This document shows positions 53,865 through 64,000 of a stretch of DNA of 64,000 bases, piece by piece. The notes beneath the pieces were generated by a model that saw only the letters and a list, made by a program, of their open reading frames with translations, made no database searches and was not told the origin of the DNA. Each line of letters begins with the position of its first letter. Positions within the stretch are counted from its first letter, which is position 1. Origin of the DNA: Macrostomum hystrix (lineage: Eukaryota > Platyhelminthes > Macrostomidae); NCBI GenBank assembly GCA_950097015.1, contig CATNEN010000001.1, positions 13,413,501 through 13,477,500 of the forward strand, read 5' to 3'. The translations under genes were made by a program, and so were the position numbers.

Positions 53865-53960
53865 CCTCTATTACCTGTCATTCTCATCCTCTATTACATG
53901 TCATTCCCATCCTCTATTACCTGTCATTACCATCCTCTATTACCTGTCATTCCCATCCCG
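53865..53960. repeat. cattcccatcctctattacctgt minisatellite
   Basis: Five units of 22-23 bases in AT-rich sequence. Confidence 0.88.
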
Positions 53961-54424
53961 CCAATGGGACGCAGGTTTTTATTAACATCACTTTTTCGCG
54001 GTTTTATATTTTTTCGTGTAGTACACGTGACTCGTGGTTGCAGAAAAATATTATTTCACCTTTAACATGTCTAGTTGCTCTGAAATTTGGAAATATTGCT
54101 TGCATCTTTTTCAAAATTTTCTACAAAAAATTTAGTGGCGAAGATTAATTCGCCATGTGCTACTATAAGTAGAAACGATAGGATACTGTTTCAGTCACAT
54201 CCTATAGCTCATTCCTTCCGAAAGACCTGCACATGTAGACTGCAAATTAATTATAACACTCTGCATGACAACTTAGTGTAATAGCTAGCCACTATATAAA
54301 ACATGGTTGCTTCTAACTTCTGTTTCCTCTAAATTTTTCATAGAGTACAGGGACTCAAAATTCGTCGAGATCAATCAGGATTAAGGAAGGTACCAAAATC
54401 GATTCCGTGCCTTCCCTAGATTCC
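53961..54424. other. AT-rich sequence without a gene
   Basis: Nothing recognised. Confidence 0.5.
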
Positions 54425-54610
54425 CAAGATTCCCAAGATTAGTAGGGTGAGAGGGAGATCAGTAGGCTGAGAGGGAGAGCAGGTAGGGTGAGAGGGGATC
54501 AGGTAGGGTGAGAGGGAGATCAGTAGGGTGTGAGGGAGAGCAGTAGGGTGAGGAAGTGTGGTAGTGAGATGCAGTAGAGTGAGAGGAAGTGGGGTAGTGA
54601 GATGCAGTAG
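54425..54610. repeat. agtagggtgagagggagat minisatellite
   Basis: About eight imperfect units of 19-22 bases. Confidence 0.88.
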
Positions 54611-55300
54611 ATTTCGCAGGTAATCCGAGTTTAATTGTATTTACGAATGTTCCCAGGTGTACAGGGAAGTTTTAGTTAATTTCCATTAATGGCATGATAA
54701 GTCAGAAAGAGATCATAGAAAAGAATTGAGAATTTTTAAGCAGAAAGAATTAAAATTTTTAGTTTCGCATTAGTGGATTTCTCTCGTAGGCACCAGTTAA
54801 GTTTGGCATGCTTAGTCACTCTTTAACTGACAATATATTTATAGACATTTATTTAACGATTTGTATTAGTAAATTAAAAAGTTTGAAACCATGAAATGAA
54901 ATAAGCCTTCATCCCGCATGTGTTCAGTCGGTATACAACATATAAAAATTTAAAGCTCAGTTTAATGACAATCCCAGATCCTCAGTTTGGTGACAATCCC
55001 AGATCCTCAGTTTGGTGACAATCCCAGATTCCCCAGTTTGGTGACATTCAGTCCATGACAACTGAATAACAAAACAACGAAACTAATTCACTAAGGTGAC
55101 TGCCAATCGCCCAGTTTATTGACTGTCAATCAGCCAGTTTATTGAATGCCAATCCACCAGTTTATATTTTTTAAACAATATTGTTTTTGTTCCACAATCC
55201 TCAGTTTGGTGACAATCAGTCCATGACAACGGAATAAAAAAACAACGAAACTAATTCACTAAGTTGACTTGGAATGCCGCATGCAGTTGCTAGGGGCCGG
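54611..55300. other. Downstream region of the HES-type gene with short repeats
   Basis: AT-rich. Contains tcctcagtttggtgacaatcccaga repeats at 54960-55040 and again near 55198, and ccagtttattga repeats near 55110-55160. It would form the 3' untranslated region of the minus-strand gene at 55301. Confidence 0.6.
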
Positions 55301-55741
55301 TTACCAAGGACGCCACACAGGCTGGGCTCCCTCCTGGCAATGGTGCCGCTGGAACTGGCGATTATCCATTGTAGAGAGCGGCCTGTGTGATGGACCCGAC
55401 AGGCCCTCTTTGATCTGTCCGAGGCACTGCTGAAGCTGCTGCAGCTGCTGATGCTGGTCCATCGACTGGCTAGATTCTTCGTCAGTAGACAAAGCCGACA
55501 CCGTTGATGAGGACGAAGACTTGCAGCAGAAGCCCATGGCCGCAGATTGAGTCTTGGCTGAGCCATTCTGCAGCAGCTCCACAGTCAGCTCCAGGATGTC
55601 GGCCTTCTCTAGGCGCTGAATCCGGTACGGTTTTACCACCTTGTTGGCCTGCAGCAGCTGTATGCGTTTTTCGAAGCTGGAATTAATTCTGGCTCTGCGC
55701 TGCCGCTCCGTCACCTGCTTGTTGAATCTCCTATGCTCCAT
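55301..55741 (-). CDS. Hairy/E(spl)-type bHLH repressor with WRPW
   Basis: ATG at 55739-55741, stop at 55301-55303, 146 codons. The bHLH domain comes at once: basic region KQVTERQRRARIN, helix 1, a loop with KPYRIQRLEKADILE, and helix 2 ELTVELLQ. The protein ends in WRPW, the Groucho co-repressor motif of the HES family. The family's Pro in the basic region (KPxxEK) is Gln here. No Orange domain is evident; instead there is a Ser-rich stretch and a Gln-rich helix. Family members repress genes during neurogenesis and segmentation. It looks intact and is the best host gene in the window. Further 5' exons are possible but the segmental duplication begins seven bases upstream. Confidence 0.88.
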   Translation of the reverse strand: MEHRRFNKQVTERQRRARINSSFEKRIQLLQANKVVKPYRIQRLEKADILELTVELLQNGSAKTQSAAMGFCCKSSSSSTVSALSTDEESSQSMDQHQQLQQLQQCLGQIKEGLSGPSHRPLSTMDNRQFQRHHCQEGAQPVWRPW

Positions 55742-55748
55742 CAACTCT

Positions 55749-57362
55749 ACTGGGCGTGTGGTTAGTGTGTTTTTTTAATTTGGAGCTCGAAATTTCGCCA
55801 TCGACCGGCCGCCGCACGAGTTAATAAGTACCCCCACCGCCAACCCCCGGCTTCCTGTTTCCTCCATCCCCGCTTCACTCGTGAAATGAATTCTGTTCTA
55901 TAATTCCCATCTGTAGTTTTAGCTGTCATGTTCAGCCTAGATTCTCCTAAATGTACTTTATCTCTAAAAACAAACCTCATAAGTAAACAAGAAATATCAC
56001 CATATTGTTTCAATAAGTTAACTATTGTTTCAAGCATTTATAATTGCTAGGAATTTCAGCCATGTCATAATTATTTGAGTTGGCATTTGTATTTAGAGTA
56101 TATGTTATATGAATATAGCAGCAAAGTGTGTTCTTATGAAGTTTGTGCATGTTTTAAATTAATTATGCACTGTAGCCATAGTTTTTACAGAAGGCACATT
56201 TTTACCTTTTTACCTTTAAGTCTCTTATAGCAGCTCAAGTTCTGTGTTTGTGTAAATTGGCAAAATTTGAAATGTCAACTAGGGATAAAAAGAGGGCCTC
56301 AGTTTAATCAATATTCATAAAGGCATTCAGAACAAGATTACTTTATTCACAGTTAGTCAATCATGTCTTTTTGGTTGGAACTCAGCAGGCTGTTGTTGAT
56401 TGTTGGCCATTCAGCTTCAACACCAGACTCAGATTCTTGGAACTCCTTGTCCTGTTAGATAGGCTCTCCTTGTCCTGTTAGGTGTGAGAGGTGAGACAGT
56501 TGGTTTGCTGTTTTTATTTAGATCTATAGCTAGGCAAGAAGGGGCAGAAGGCTGATAAGAGCTGATAGAGGAATGTTAGCTATAGGTTAAATAGGACCAC
56601 AATTGAGGGAATTATACAGAGCTGATATGAACTATGTACGGGGCTTAAGCATAAATGTAAAGTGTAGCTGAATGTAGGATAAACAGCTAAACAATTCACA
56701 TATAGGGGCTGACATAGATGCGTACTGTAAGGTGACTAAGCTTCTGATCTCGGTACAAGAGCTGACAGCTCAAGTGTACACTCTGTACATCAGATGACTC
56801 AGTGAAGATAGCTAGCAATGCCACAATTCTAGCTAGTGTTATAAAGACCTGGGGAAAATAGTGTTCATAAATAAATAGTCATTAGCTAGAGGAATAGAGG
56901 AGGAGGAGAGGAGAGGAGAGAAGAGAGAAGAGAAGAGCAGAGAGGAGAGGAGAGAAAAGGAGAGGAGAGGAGAGAAGAGCAGAGAAGAGAAGAGGAGAGG
57001 AAAGGAGAGGAGAAGAATAGGGAGGAGGAGGAGAGGAGAGAAAAGGAGGGAGGAGGAGAGAAGAGGAGAAGAGGAGAGGAGAGGCGAGAAGAGGACAGGA
57101 GAGAATTTATGCTAAGTTTTACCATCCTTTTAACTGCTTTCACTTTCTTGAATCCTTAATTCCTTTCAGGCTCTTCAATCATTTGTAGCCACATTTCACT
57201 TCTCTTTAGAGCTTTCAGCTAAAATGCCTCTGACATCATCCATGAGCAATGAGCTGCAGCTCAGGAGCATTGAGCTAAAAGCTAGGTTTCTCTAGATAGT
57301 GAAACCAAGCTATACACTATTACCATCCTTTTAACTACCTTAAATCTATTTTAACCTTTTTA
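55749..57362. repeat. Segmental duplication, copy 2 (pair: 43674-45960)
   Basis: Matches copy 1 from gggcgtgtggtt to ctattttaacctttt, lacking the 590-base segment 43956-44545. It begins next to the HES-type gene and ends at the mariner insertion site. Confidence 0.88.
56890..57105. repeat. Purine-rich minisatellite (copy 2)
   Basis: Counterpart of 45405-45695, about 75 bases shorter, which shows array length change since the duplication. Confidence 0.9.
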
Positions 57363-58315
57363 TTCCGGGTGTCCGGAAAGTCATGAGAAAACTACAAAAG
57401 GTTAATTATAAAAACGCGCAGAACAGTGAAACTTTACTAATCAGTAATGTAATTTCCCCTGAAGTCAATCACAGCTTGGCAGTGCTCCACGAGCCGTAGA
57501 ACCTCGCGTTTCAAGCAGTTTGCATCCAGACCCCTCGCCCACTGCAACGCGGCCTCGCGGACCTCATCGTGGCTGCTGAACTCCCGCTTCGAGAAGTCCG
57601 ATTTCAGCCAATTGAAGAAAAAACGGTCGCATAAATTGAAATCAGGGCTGTAGGGACTCTGAAAAAGCAGTTGATCTCCACGAGTCTCCATGTACTGCTG
57701 CACAGGCTGGGCCACATGAGGTCGTGCGTTGTCCCACTGCCACAATACTCCGGACAAATGAATTGGCTGTGATCTGAGGCTCCGCCATAGGTCACCTGTG
57801 TGTCGAACGAATTCAACGATGCGATTGGCATCAACAGTCTGCTTTGGCGCCGTTGACATGATAGAGAATCTCTTGCTTGGGGTGAAAGCGACTACCAGCA
57901 TTGTCTTTGAGTCCCCGACTGAGTGTCTCACAACTTGAGGTCGATGGTCGCCTTGACCCAGCCAGCACCGGTTGTTCTGCCGTGTACCAGTGTTTTTAAG
58001 GTACACCCACGTCTCGTTCTCCACCACGTACTTGTTGCAGAAGCTGGTCATGCCCTCGGTATGAAAAATCCGACGTATTTGCTTGGCACAATTGACGCGA
58101 GCAACCTTGTTCTCTTCGGAGAGAACATGCGGGACCCACACGGCAGACACATTGCGAAGTTGCAGGTCTTCAGTCAATATTTCATGCACTGTTGATTTCC
58201 CAACCTCCATGAAGTCAGCAAGATCTCTGACACTCACTTTTGGGTCTTCTTTCACGAGATTTCTGCAGGTCTCGATCGGCTCTGGTGTTCTCGTCGATCT
58301 CGGCCGGCCAGTACG
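57363..58315 (-). pseudogene. mariner transposase (copy 2), catalytic Asp changed
   Basis: Inserted at a TA (57361-57362) within copy 2 of the duplication; the uninserted site is visible at 45950. The left end ttccgggtgtccggaaag is the probable terminal repeat. The minus-strand frame 58315-57437 is open: GRPRSTRTPEPIETC, SVRDLADFMEVGKSTVHEIL (helix-turn-helix), VVENETW, WDNARPH and SPDFNLCD. The spacing is DD34D, but the first catalytic Asp is Asn (58016-58018), so the enzyme should be dead. The first DNA-binding helix set and the right terminal repeat are lost where Helitron satellite begins. Confidence 0.9.
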
Positions 58316-58642
58316 GATTCAGACTCTGGTTTAGCCATGATTCAAGCTCTGGTTTAGCCATGATTCAGACTCTGGCTTAGAATGATTCAAACTCTGGTTT
58401 AGCCTTGATTCAAACGCTGGTTTTGCCATGAGAACTAATTTACCCAGCAGCAGAGAACTAATTCCCCCAGCAGCAGAGAACTAATTCCCCCGAATTAGAG
58501 AACTATAACGAAATTTTCAAGGTCTCATGCCAGTAAAATTTGGCATGTTTAGCAAAAAACGCGATCAAATTTGGTTGAGGCATATAGCCTGTGTATCGAA
58601 ATTCTACAGACAGACAGACTTTAGAGTTTTAGTATAGTTGGA
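58316..58642 (-). mobile_element. Helitron-like 5' end with satellite
   Basis: On the minus strand the element starts at 58642 with TCCAACTATACTAAAA, preceded by A, like the start at 32891. It contains conserved sequence with tctgtctgtctgtagaatttcg, a ctgctgctggg repeat, and then the gaatcatggctaaaccagagttt satellite at 58435-58316, which abuts the mariner. The rest of the element is missing. Confidence 0.65.
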
Positions 58643-58647
58643 TTAGA

Positions 58648-58815
58648 TTTTCATACTAGATTCTCATCCTAGATTCTTATCTTAGATTTTCATCTTAGAT
58701 TCTCATCCTAGATTCTCATCCTAGATTCTCATTCTAGATTGTCATCTTAGATTTTTATCTTAGATTCTCATCCAAGATTTTCATCTTAGATTCTCATCCT
58801 ACATTCTCATCCTAG
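58648..58815. repeat. attctcatcctag minisatellite
   Basis: About eleven units of 13-15 bases (atcctagattctc / atcttagattttc) adjoining the Helitron end. Confidence 0.9.
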
Positions 58816-59990
58816 CCTAGATTCTCCCAAATGTGTCTTATATAAAAACAAAACTCATCAAGCAGCTCACTTATAACTCATCTCTTATCTTTCAACTGTC
58901 TCGTCTCTCACCAGGGGAAAGATGCGAAACATTGTAAAGACAGAAAGACAAAAACATGTTTTCCGTTTAAAAATGTACTTTATTTCGGAAGCTAGGCCTT
59001 TTGACATTGATAGCTTCCAGTCTTTTTTCAATTTCTTCTCGTCGTGGCTCGTAGGCATGACGGCAATCTAGGGAATTAAATATTAGTCAGCCTCCTTTCT
59101 TGGTTTGATCGTCAGGGTCTTTTGTTAACCGAGATGGAGGCCCTTCCCTGCCGCAGCAGCAAGCATAGCCTATGCTCTTGAGAACATTTAGGAATTATGA
59201 AGTGGTGTTGATTACCCGAGACAAATTTTTAATAATTTCCTTTGTTTAATAGGGCTAAGTGATATCACTTGTTTATTTAATTATGCTTGCTGCTGAAGAA
59301 CCAAGTCGAAGCCACTATCGCATGTCAAATATAGGTTTAAAAAATGTAGAAAAGAACAGTGCAGGTACGTGCTAGATGTGCGAGGAATGGATATTTCCCA
59401 ACGGTGTTACACACTAGTTCGGAAAAGTGTCATATATAATTTTTTAATCAAATAACTCACAACTAAGCTTAGGAAATTGTAATATTATGTTCTGTTATGT
59501 TATTTTTGTTTAATTTAGTATAATTTGTTTTACTTTAGACCTATTTATTCCAGTTTTTAATTCGAAAAATACAGTAAACTATGTAAAACTCCATGTCAAA
59601 AAAATATGGCAGCCTAGTTCCCTGTCTATAAAAACGTGTACTATATGTACATTTCTTATTGCTTCTATGTTTTATTCAGCTACTCATCCGTTATACTGAT
59701 TGCACAACCGTTATTTCTAGTTTCTAAACAGTTTTGACGGAATTTTAAAGGTTCCTAGCATGTCCTACAAAATATGTGTCATCTGAGCGACGCTAGACAT
59801 GCATAAATTGAAGTCAGATATTTAAGCTATGGAAAGTGTATTAAACAAAGGCATTGGCTTAAATAATTGTCATGCTGTAGAGTCTATTAGAATGCTGGTC
59901 TCACCCTGTGACTTGTTGAGGAATATAGTTTTTTCACAACCTCAAACATTTTTACGTTTTTTCGTATACAGTTTTTTATACAAACTGAGC
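58816..59990. other. AT-rich sequence without a gene
   Basis: Only short ORFs without motifs; nothing supported. Confidence 0.5.
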
Positions 59991-61503
59991 AGACAACCCC
60001 CGAGCCCGACGCGATGAGCAGGTTGTTCACAGACGGAACCTGCTGTTGGTCCCAAGCGCCGACTACGCTCTCTCAGATCCGGAACTCGACGCTAGACCGC
60101 GAAAACGACGCCGAGGCTCTGCAGACGGCCCAGGACCCGCGACCCTGCCGACTGTCTGTGAAGGCCCGGATGACTCCGACGACGAGGAAGAAGAGCGACC
60201 CCTCGGGCGGTGGTACTTCCGACAACCATCGACTATGGAGATCCCGCCTGGAGAAGGTCCCACGACAGCACCGACTAATCAGGCGAGTAATCCTCGGTGT
60301 GATCCACTGCCGTATGGTGATCGCCAGGTTTCTCTGTCTGAAATGAGTGTGTCTGTTCCTGCTCTTTCTCCCTCTGTTTCTCTTCCACCTCCTGAGCCTC
60401 CCTCTCTTGGTGCTCAGAAAGGGGATGTTTCTTTGCCAATTGCCCCCGATGAACCTGAACCTCTGGGTTTTCATAGGCCCATAACGGATCGTAGGCAGCC
60501 TGATCGGCTAGTTTTAGATCCTAGAGCGAAAACCTATGTTAGCGGTGTAGCCCGCAGAGTTCGTCGCCTCTTAACCTATTCCAGCTCGACGATGCTCCCG
60601 GCGAAGCGCCAGCATTCCCAACGGCATGACTCGTCCGATGACGAGAGGCCAGAAGGTCGACGCCTGCGGAGCCATGCAAACTCGACACCTGTGATGGTGA
60701 GAGCGATTGGCGCGGAAGCCGGCCAGTATGAGCCATTAGGAGGCCCGAGAAATGCGGCAAGTATCCCGGTGCATCTCCGGGTGGGCCACCCGTCAGCGCG
60801 CCGCGCGGCGCAAGAAAACATATCTATCGCCGAACCGCGCTCGCGCATCAACCACCCGAACCGCCGGTTAAGTTACGCGGTCGTCCGGCCCAATCCATCG
60901 GCGGAGAACAGCGATCCGGTACTGCAAGAGATTCGCCGCATCCGCTGGGCTTAAGAGTCAACGGCTCCAACGGCAGCAACGGCCGTAGTTCGGCGACCAC
61001 TGTCACCGTTGTATCCAAATGCTGGACAGGCCGTGCCGGCGAGCCGTGCGCTTGAACCCCGCCTGCCTTTTCAGGTTAAGGTCGAGGCCGTAACGCCACC
61101 GCGGACGCCGCCCTCACCAGCTCCGGGAATGCGGCTGCTGACTGCACCGCCGACTCTCCGTGATGGAAGCACCATGACCAACGATCAGGTCCAAACTGCC
61201 AAGCTGTGCAACACTGCCGCGCACGAGCTGGCAGAGATTATCGCAGATGCGGCCGAGTATGATGTGGCGATCAATTACCACAGCTGGCCGCTACTCCAAT
61301 CGATCCGGACGCTTGGCGTTGGCGATCATCAGGCCATTTTGGACGCTGCCCTGGACCTGGCACGCCCCCGTCTGCGGCCCGCTAGTTACCCGGTCGCCGC
61401 GTGGGCAGCTGCTGAAGGGTTCGCCAAGGCCGTTACAACTCGACCAAGGGTGCCCGACGCCCACTTTTTCCTAAATGGGGTTGAGGCCGCTCATTGGCAT
61501 TGA
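59991..61503 (+). pseudogene. Gyp1b pol C-terminal extension with terminal uncharacterised domain
   Basis: Begins abruptly at the position that corresponds to 4446 in Gyp1 (acaacccccgagcccgacgc), so integrase is missing. One frame runs from VPSADYALSDPELDARP at 60046 through the acidic DDSDDEEEE, TDRRQPDRLVLDPRAKTYV, a DSSDDE patch, AIGAEAGQYEPLGGPR and SIPVHLRVGHPSARRAAQEN to a TAA at 60952-60954. The same frame reopens and encodes the terminal domain (61009-61503): TAAHELAEIIADAA, INYHSWP, DHQAILDAALDLARP, YPVAAWAAAEGFAKAV and HFFLNGVEAAHWH. It is better preserved than the Gyp1 copy. Function unknown. Confidence 0.8.
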
Positions 61504-61812
61504 GTAATCTGTATTAAAGGGCATCCCTTTAACCACCTCAAGGGCTCTGCCGCAGCTTTAACAACTATCATTTTCATGACCCACGCTAAAACTTGACATT
61601 TTAATCCCCTTTTTTTATTTTCTGACTGTTTAACTCCCATTAGTTTTCTTTTCTTTGATATCCTAGTTTATCCTTAGTTCGCTAAAAATATTGTGGGTGA
61701 CAATCGCCTGTTTTGGTTGATTGCTCCCCCTTTTTGTTTTTGTGTGACGCAAGTTGCCGGGCAATCTGCCCTTTTGTTTTAAAGCTCTCTAATACATCCC
61801 CTTTGTTAATTT
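61504..61812 (+). other. Gyp1b 3' untranslated region
   Basis: T-rich sequence between the last codon and LTR-X; its first part resembles the sequence after Gyp1. Confidence 0.5.
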
Positions 61813-64000
61813 TGAAGTGGGTGGGTCTTTTGCAAGCGCTGACCAGCACTCATGGGAGACAATTCCTAGGGCGGGCGACAGAGTCGACTTAAATGACCGC
61901 CTAGCTACACGCGAGATTTCGCGGAGAGAGAGAGGAGATGAAGGGAGGTTCAGCGGATGCAGGGAGTAGTCCTATCGGCCTCAGGCTGGCCAGTCCCACT
62001 CGTCCCATAGGCCACAGGCGTGACAGCCGTGCCTACCCCAAGCAGTGCTCGAAACCGGCTAAAAGTCTAAGGAGAGGTGTCGGACTGCCCGGAATCGGAC
62101 AGGACAGGGCTAACTAGTCTACTGCCGTCAGTAGTGCGTGCGCAACTGACTCCTAACCTTGGTAGCGGTGGTCGAATCGGCCTAGGCTCCTGTCACAGAA
62201 CTGCGGAAAGGCTATCGGCAAAGCGGATAGTTGATCGAGGGTAGCGCCACCACCCAATGCGCCTACGTTGCCACCGCAGGCATTTGGGAACTTGGGTCCC
62301 CGGAGTACACAGCTCCTAGTTCATCACGCAGATCTAGACAAGCCTAAAAATAGGGCATTCTGCAACTTCCGTTTTAGACTGGGGGAAGAACCCCAGAATG
62401 GATCGAGACACGCCTCAAAAGGGGATTCCTGAATTCGCGCTACAGGGGTCTAGAAAGGTGGTACTCCGAACTCGAATGAGAATCCATAGCCGGAATCCTA
62501 CTCATGAAACATCAGACACATTCTTTACATTAGACTGCAGCCTATACATTAAGTAACTAACGAACCGAATCTGTGTGAGTTGAGGAGATCAGAGGCTGGA
62601 GAGATTAAGCAGAACACTGGCTGAGTGATTACGCAAGCGAAAGATTCTTAGAACATCACTCTCGCTCCCGTAGCCGCAGTTGCGAGAGGGGGGCAGGGGG
62701 AAAACTCCATTGGAAAGGGAGTTCGACACGTACACCGTTGAACCCTCCCAAGAGGAAGAAGGAAAACCGGCTAAGAATTCCCCCAACCCTCAGGAAAGAG
62801 ATGCACATGCTACTCTCCGCATCTGCTTGCGAATCCCTAGTTCCTTATTACTCTTATGCGCGCTTACAGTTGCCTTCCTGCCGCAGCCTTCAGCTCGGCA
62901 TCACCAGAGCCCACCCCCTAGGAGATTAGCCACTCATGCCTGAGGGCTGTCTAGCGGATAAATAAAACATGGGAGATAACACAGTATGAGATTTAAATTG
63001 TGCTTAAATTGGCCTAAAGTAAAGTTATTTGGCTCGATTTGTAGTGTTTATTAAGCCAGAAATCCAATCCCTTGCCCACTAAAGTGCCGCCTAACTTAAT
63101 AATAATAAATAAATTTTAATTGTTAATCCCAAGGGACTATTTATTAATCCCTTGGGATTAACAATTAAAAACCGCTGCGCGGGTTACTTATCTGGAGTAG
63201 TTCGGCCGCGTGCTGCAATCCCGTAGTTCTCGGGGAGAGGGCGGGCAAAAATAGCAAAGGCGGAGAAAGGACAAGCTATGTCGATGCGGGCAGGGGCCGA
63301 CCCACCGGGAGCTCAAAGGCTCAATTAGAAGGCTCACCTAACGAGGTGGCTGTCGCTACAAGGGGGAGGGGAAGCAGGCAATGGGCCTGTGAGCGCTGAT
63401 CTGAGCTTATAGCTCTAGGGTCTAAGCCCTATATGGAGAATTGGGTCCGGGGTAAGTGCTCTGGGTCCGGTGGGAGTCCGGCCCGGCAATGGTAAGTCCG
63501 GCGGGGGAGAAGAAGGTCGGAGATGGTCCGCCGGGAAGGTCCTAGAGGGAGCAGCGCAGCGCGCTTGCTTAAATAGTCTTAAAGCACGCCAACCTCGTCA
63601 TCCATCAAAATAACCCACATTCGCGCCAGCCTGTCAACGGGGAATCGAAGCGGCGATGGACCGCCCCGATAACCCAATGAACCGACGGCGGGAAACGACA
63701 GATGTTCTGCGCGAACAGCCGCCGGCAGTCGGCCAATGATTGTTACTCCGCCGGGACAATGGGAAGCGCAGGCGCCGACCTGCCTACAGTGACATTTACA
63801 TGTATCTAAAAGGAGGGAGGTCATAAAGTCGAGCTGGGCTCGAATACTGTAAAGAAGTGGGGACATGAAGAATTAATGATCACTCATAACGCCCGAGTGA
63901 TTACCGATATCTGATCGCGGTTTGGAGGGGAATTATGACCTAAACTACTCATACAATAAAAGTTATGGCCGCGATCAGTCATTCCTACAGGGGTCTAGAC
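61813..64000 (+). mobile_element. LTR-X copy E, 3' LTR of Gyp1b, running off the window
   Basis: Starts TGAAGTGGGTGGG and matches copy A along its length to the window end, which corresponds to about 14340 of copy A; some 180 bases remain outside. Its position right behind a gypsy pol tail identifies LTR-X as the LTR of that gypsy family. ORFs at 63579-63866 and elsewhere match shifted frames in copy A and are not supported as genes. Confidence 0.75.

Noticed and set aside
56886-57143. Ser/Leu-rich minus-strand ORF over the purine tract (also the Glu/Arg-rich ORF at 45547)
   Set aside because: Produced by the GA-rich minisatellite with no domain.

Overview
This is a window of metazoan nuclear DNA built mostly from nested, decayed transposable elements with very little ordinary gene content. 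The evidence for an animal is a Hairy/E(spl)-type bHLH gene ending in WRPW, THAP and OTU domain genes, GT-AG introns, tRNA-derived SINEs with polymerase III boxes, and Ty3/gypsy, mariner, hAT, Helitron and LINE remnants side by side. The species cannot be read from the sequence. A free-living flatworm such as Macrostomum or another repeat-rich lophotrochozoan is my best guess, and it is only a guess.

Layout. 1-7169: Ty3/gypsy element Gyp1 (pol, a long C-terminal extension, 3' LTR), with a SINE inserted in the RT. 7302-9349: a spliced gene of unknown function with phase-consistent exons. 9350-11414: a block duplicated at 47.3-48.2 kb, then a Tc1/IS630-like transposase. 11690-15720: degenerate gypsy element Gyp4, split by a 2.3 kb LTR (LTR-X) and by a LINE fragment. 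15830-18610: a possible KDZ-associated cysteine-cluster exon, a minisatellite and a mariner. 18834-19195: a second SINE. 19386-28649: composite gypsy elements Gyp3 and Gyp2. 28658-30757: a second LTR-X. 32891-36362: a Helitron with STPR and OTU coding exons, a satellite and a hexapeptide-coding minisatellite. 36489-38220: a third gypsy pol tail (Gyp1c) that carries a PWWP domain. 39732-41200: a THAP gene. 41547-43465: a hAT-like remnant and an LTR-X piece. 43674-45990: one arm of a segmental duplication, the other being 55749-57362. 46097-53685: a polyQ ORF, the second copy of the 8-10 kb block, a hAT transposase, a transposase-like ORF and a second OTU locus. 55301-55741: the HES-type gene. 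57363-58642: a mariner joined to a Helitron 5' end. 59991-64000: a gypsy pol tail (Gyp1b) followed by a full-length LTR-X start.

The most interesting signal is at the C-termini of the gypsy pol proteins. After integrase they share a core, then end in one of two modules. One is an uncharacterised helical domain, present in Gyp1 and Gyp1b and probably in a diverged form in Gyp2. The other, in Gyp1c, is a PWWP chromatin-reader domain of the LEDGF/HDGF type. I infer a system in which the retroelements choose integration sites with exchangeable chromatin-binding tails, comparable to the chromodomains of chromoviruses. Other notable items are a Gyp2 LTR that contains a captured gag fragment, repeat arrays specific to each element between RNase H and integrase, and a minisatellite translated as part of an OTU protein inside a Helitron. 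Nearly every element is broken by stops, frameshifts or insertions.
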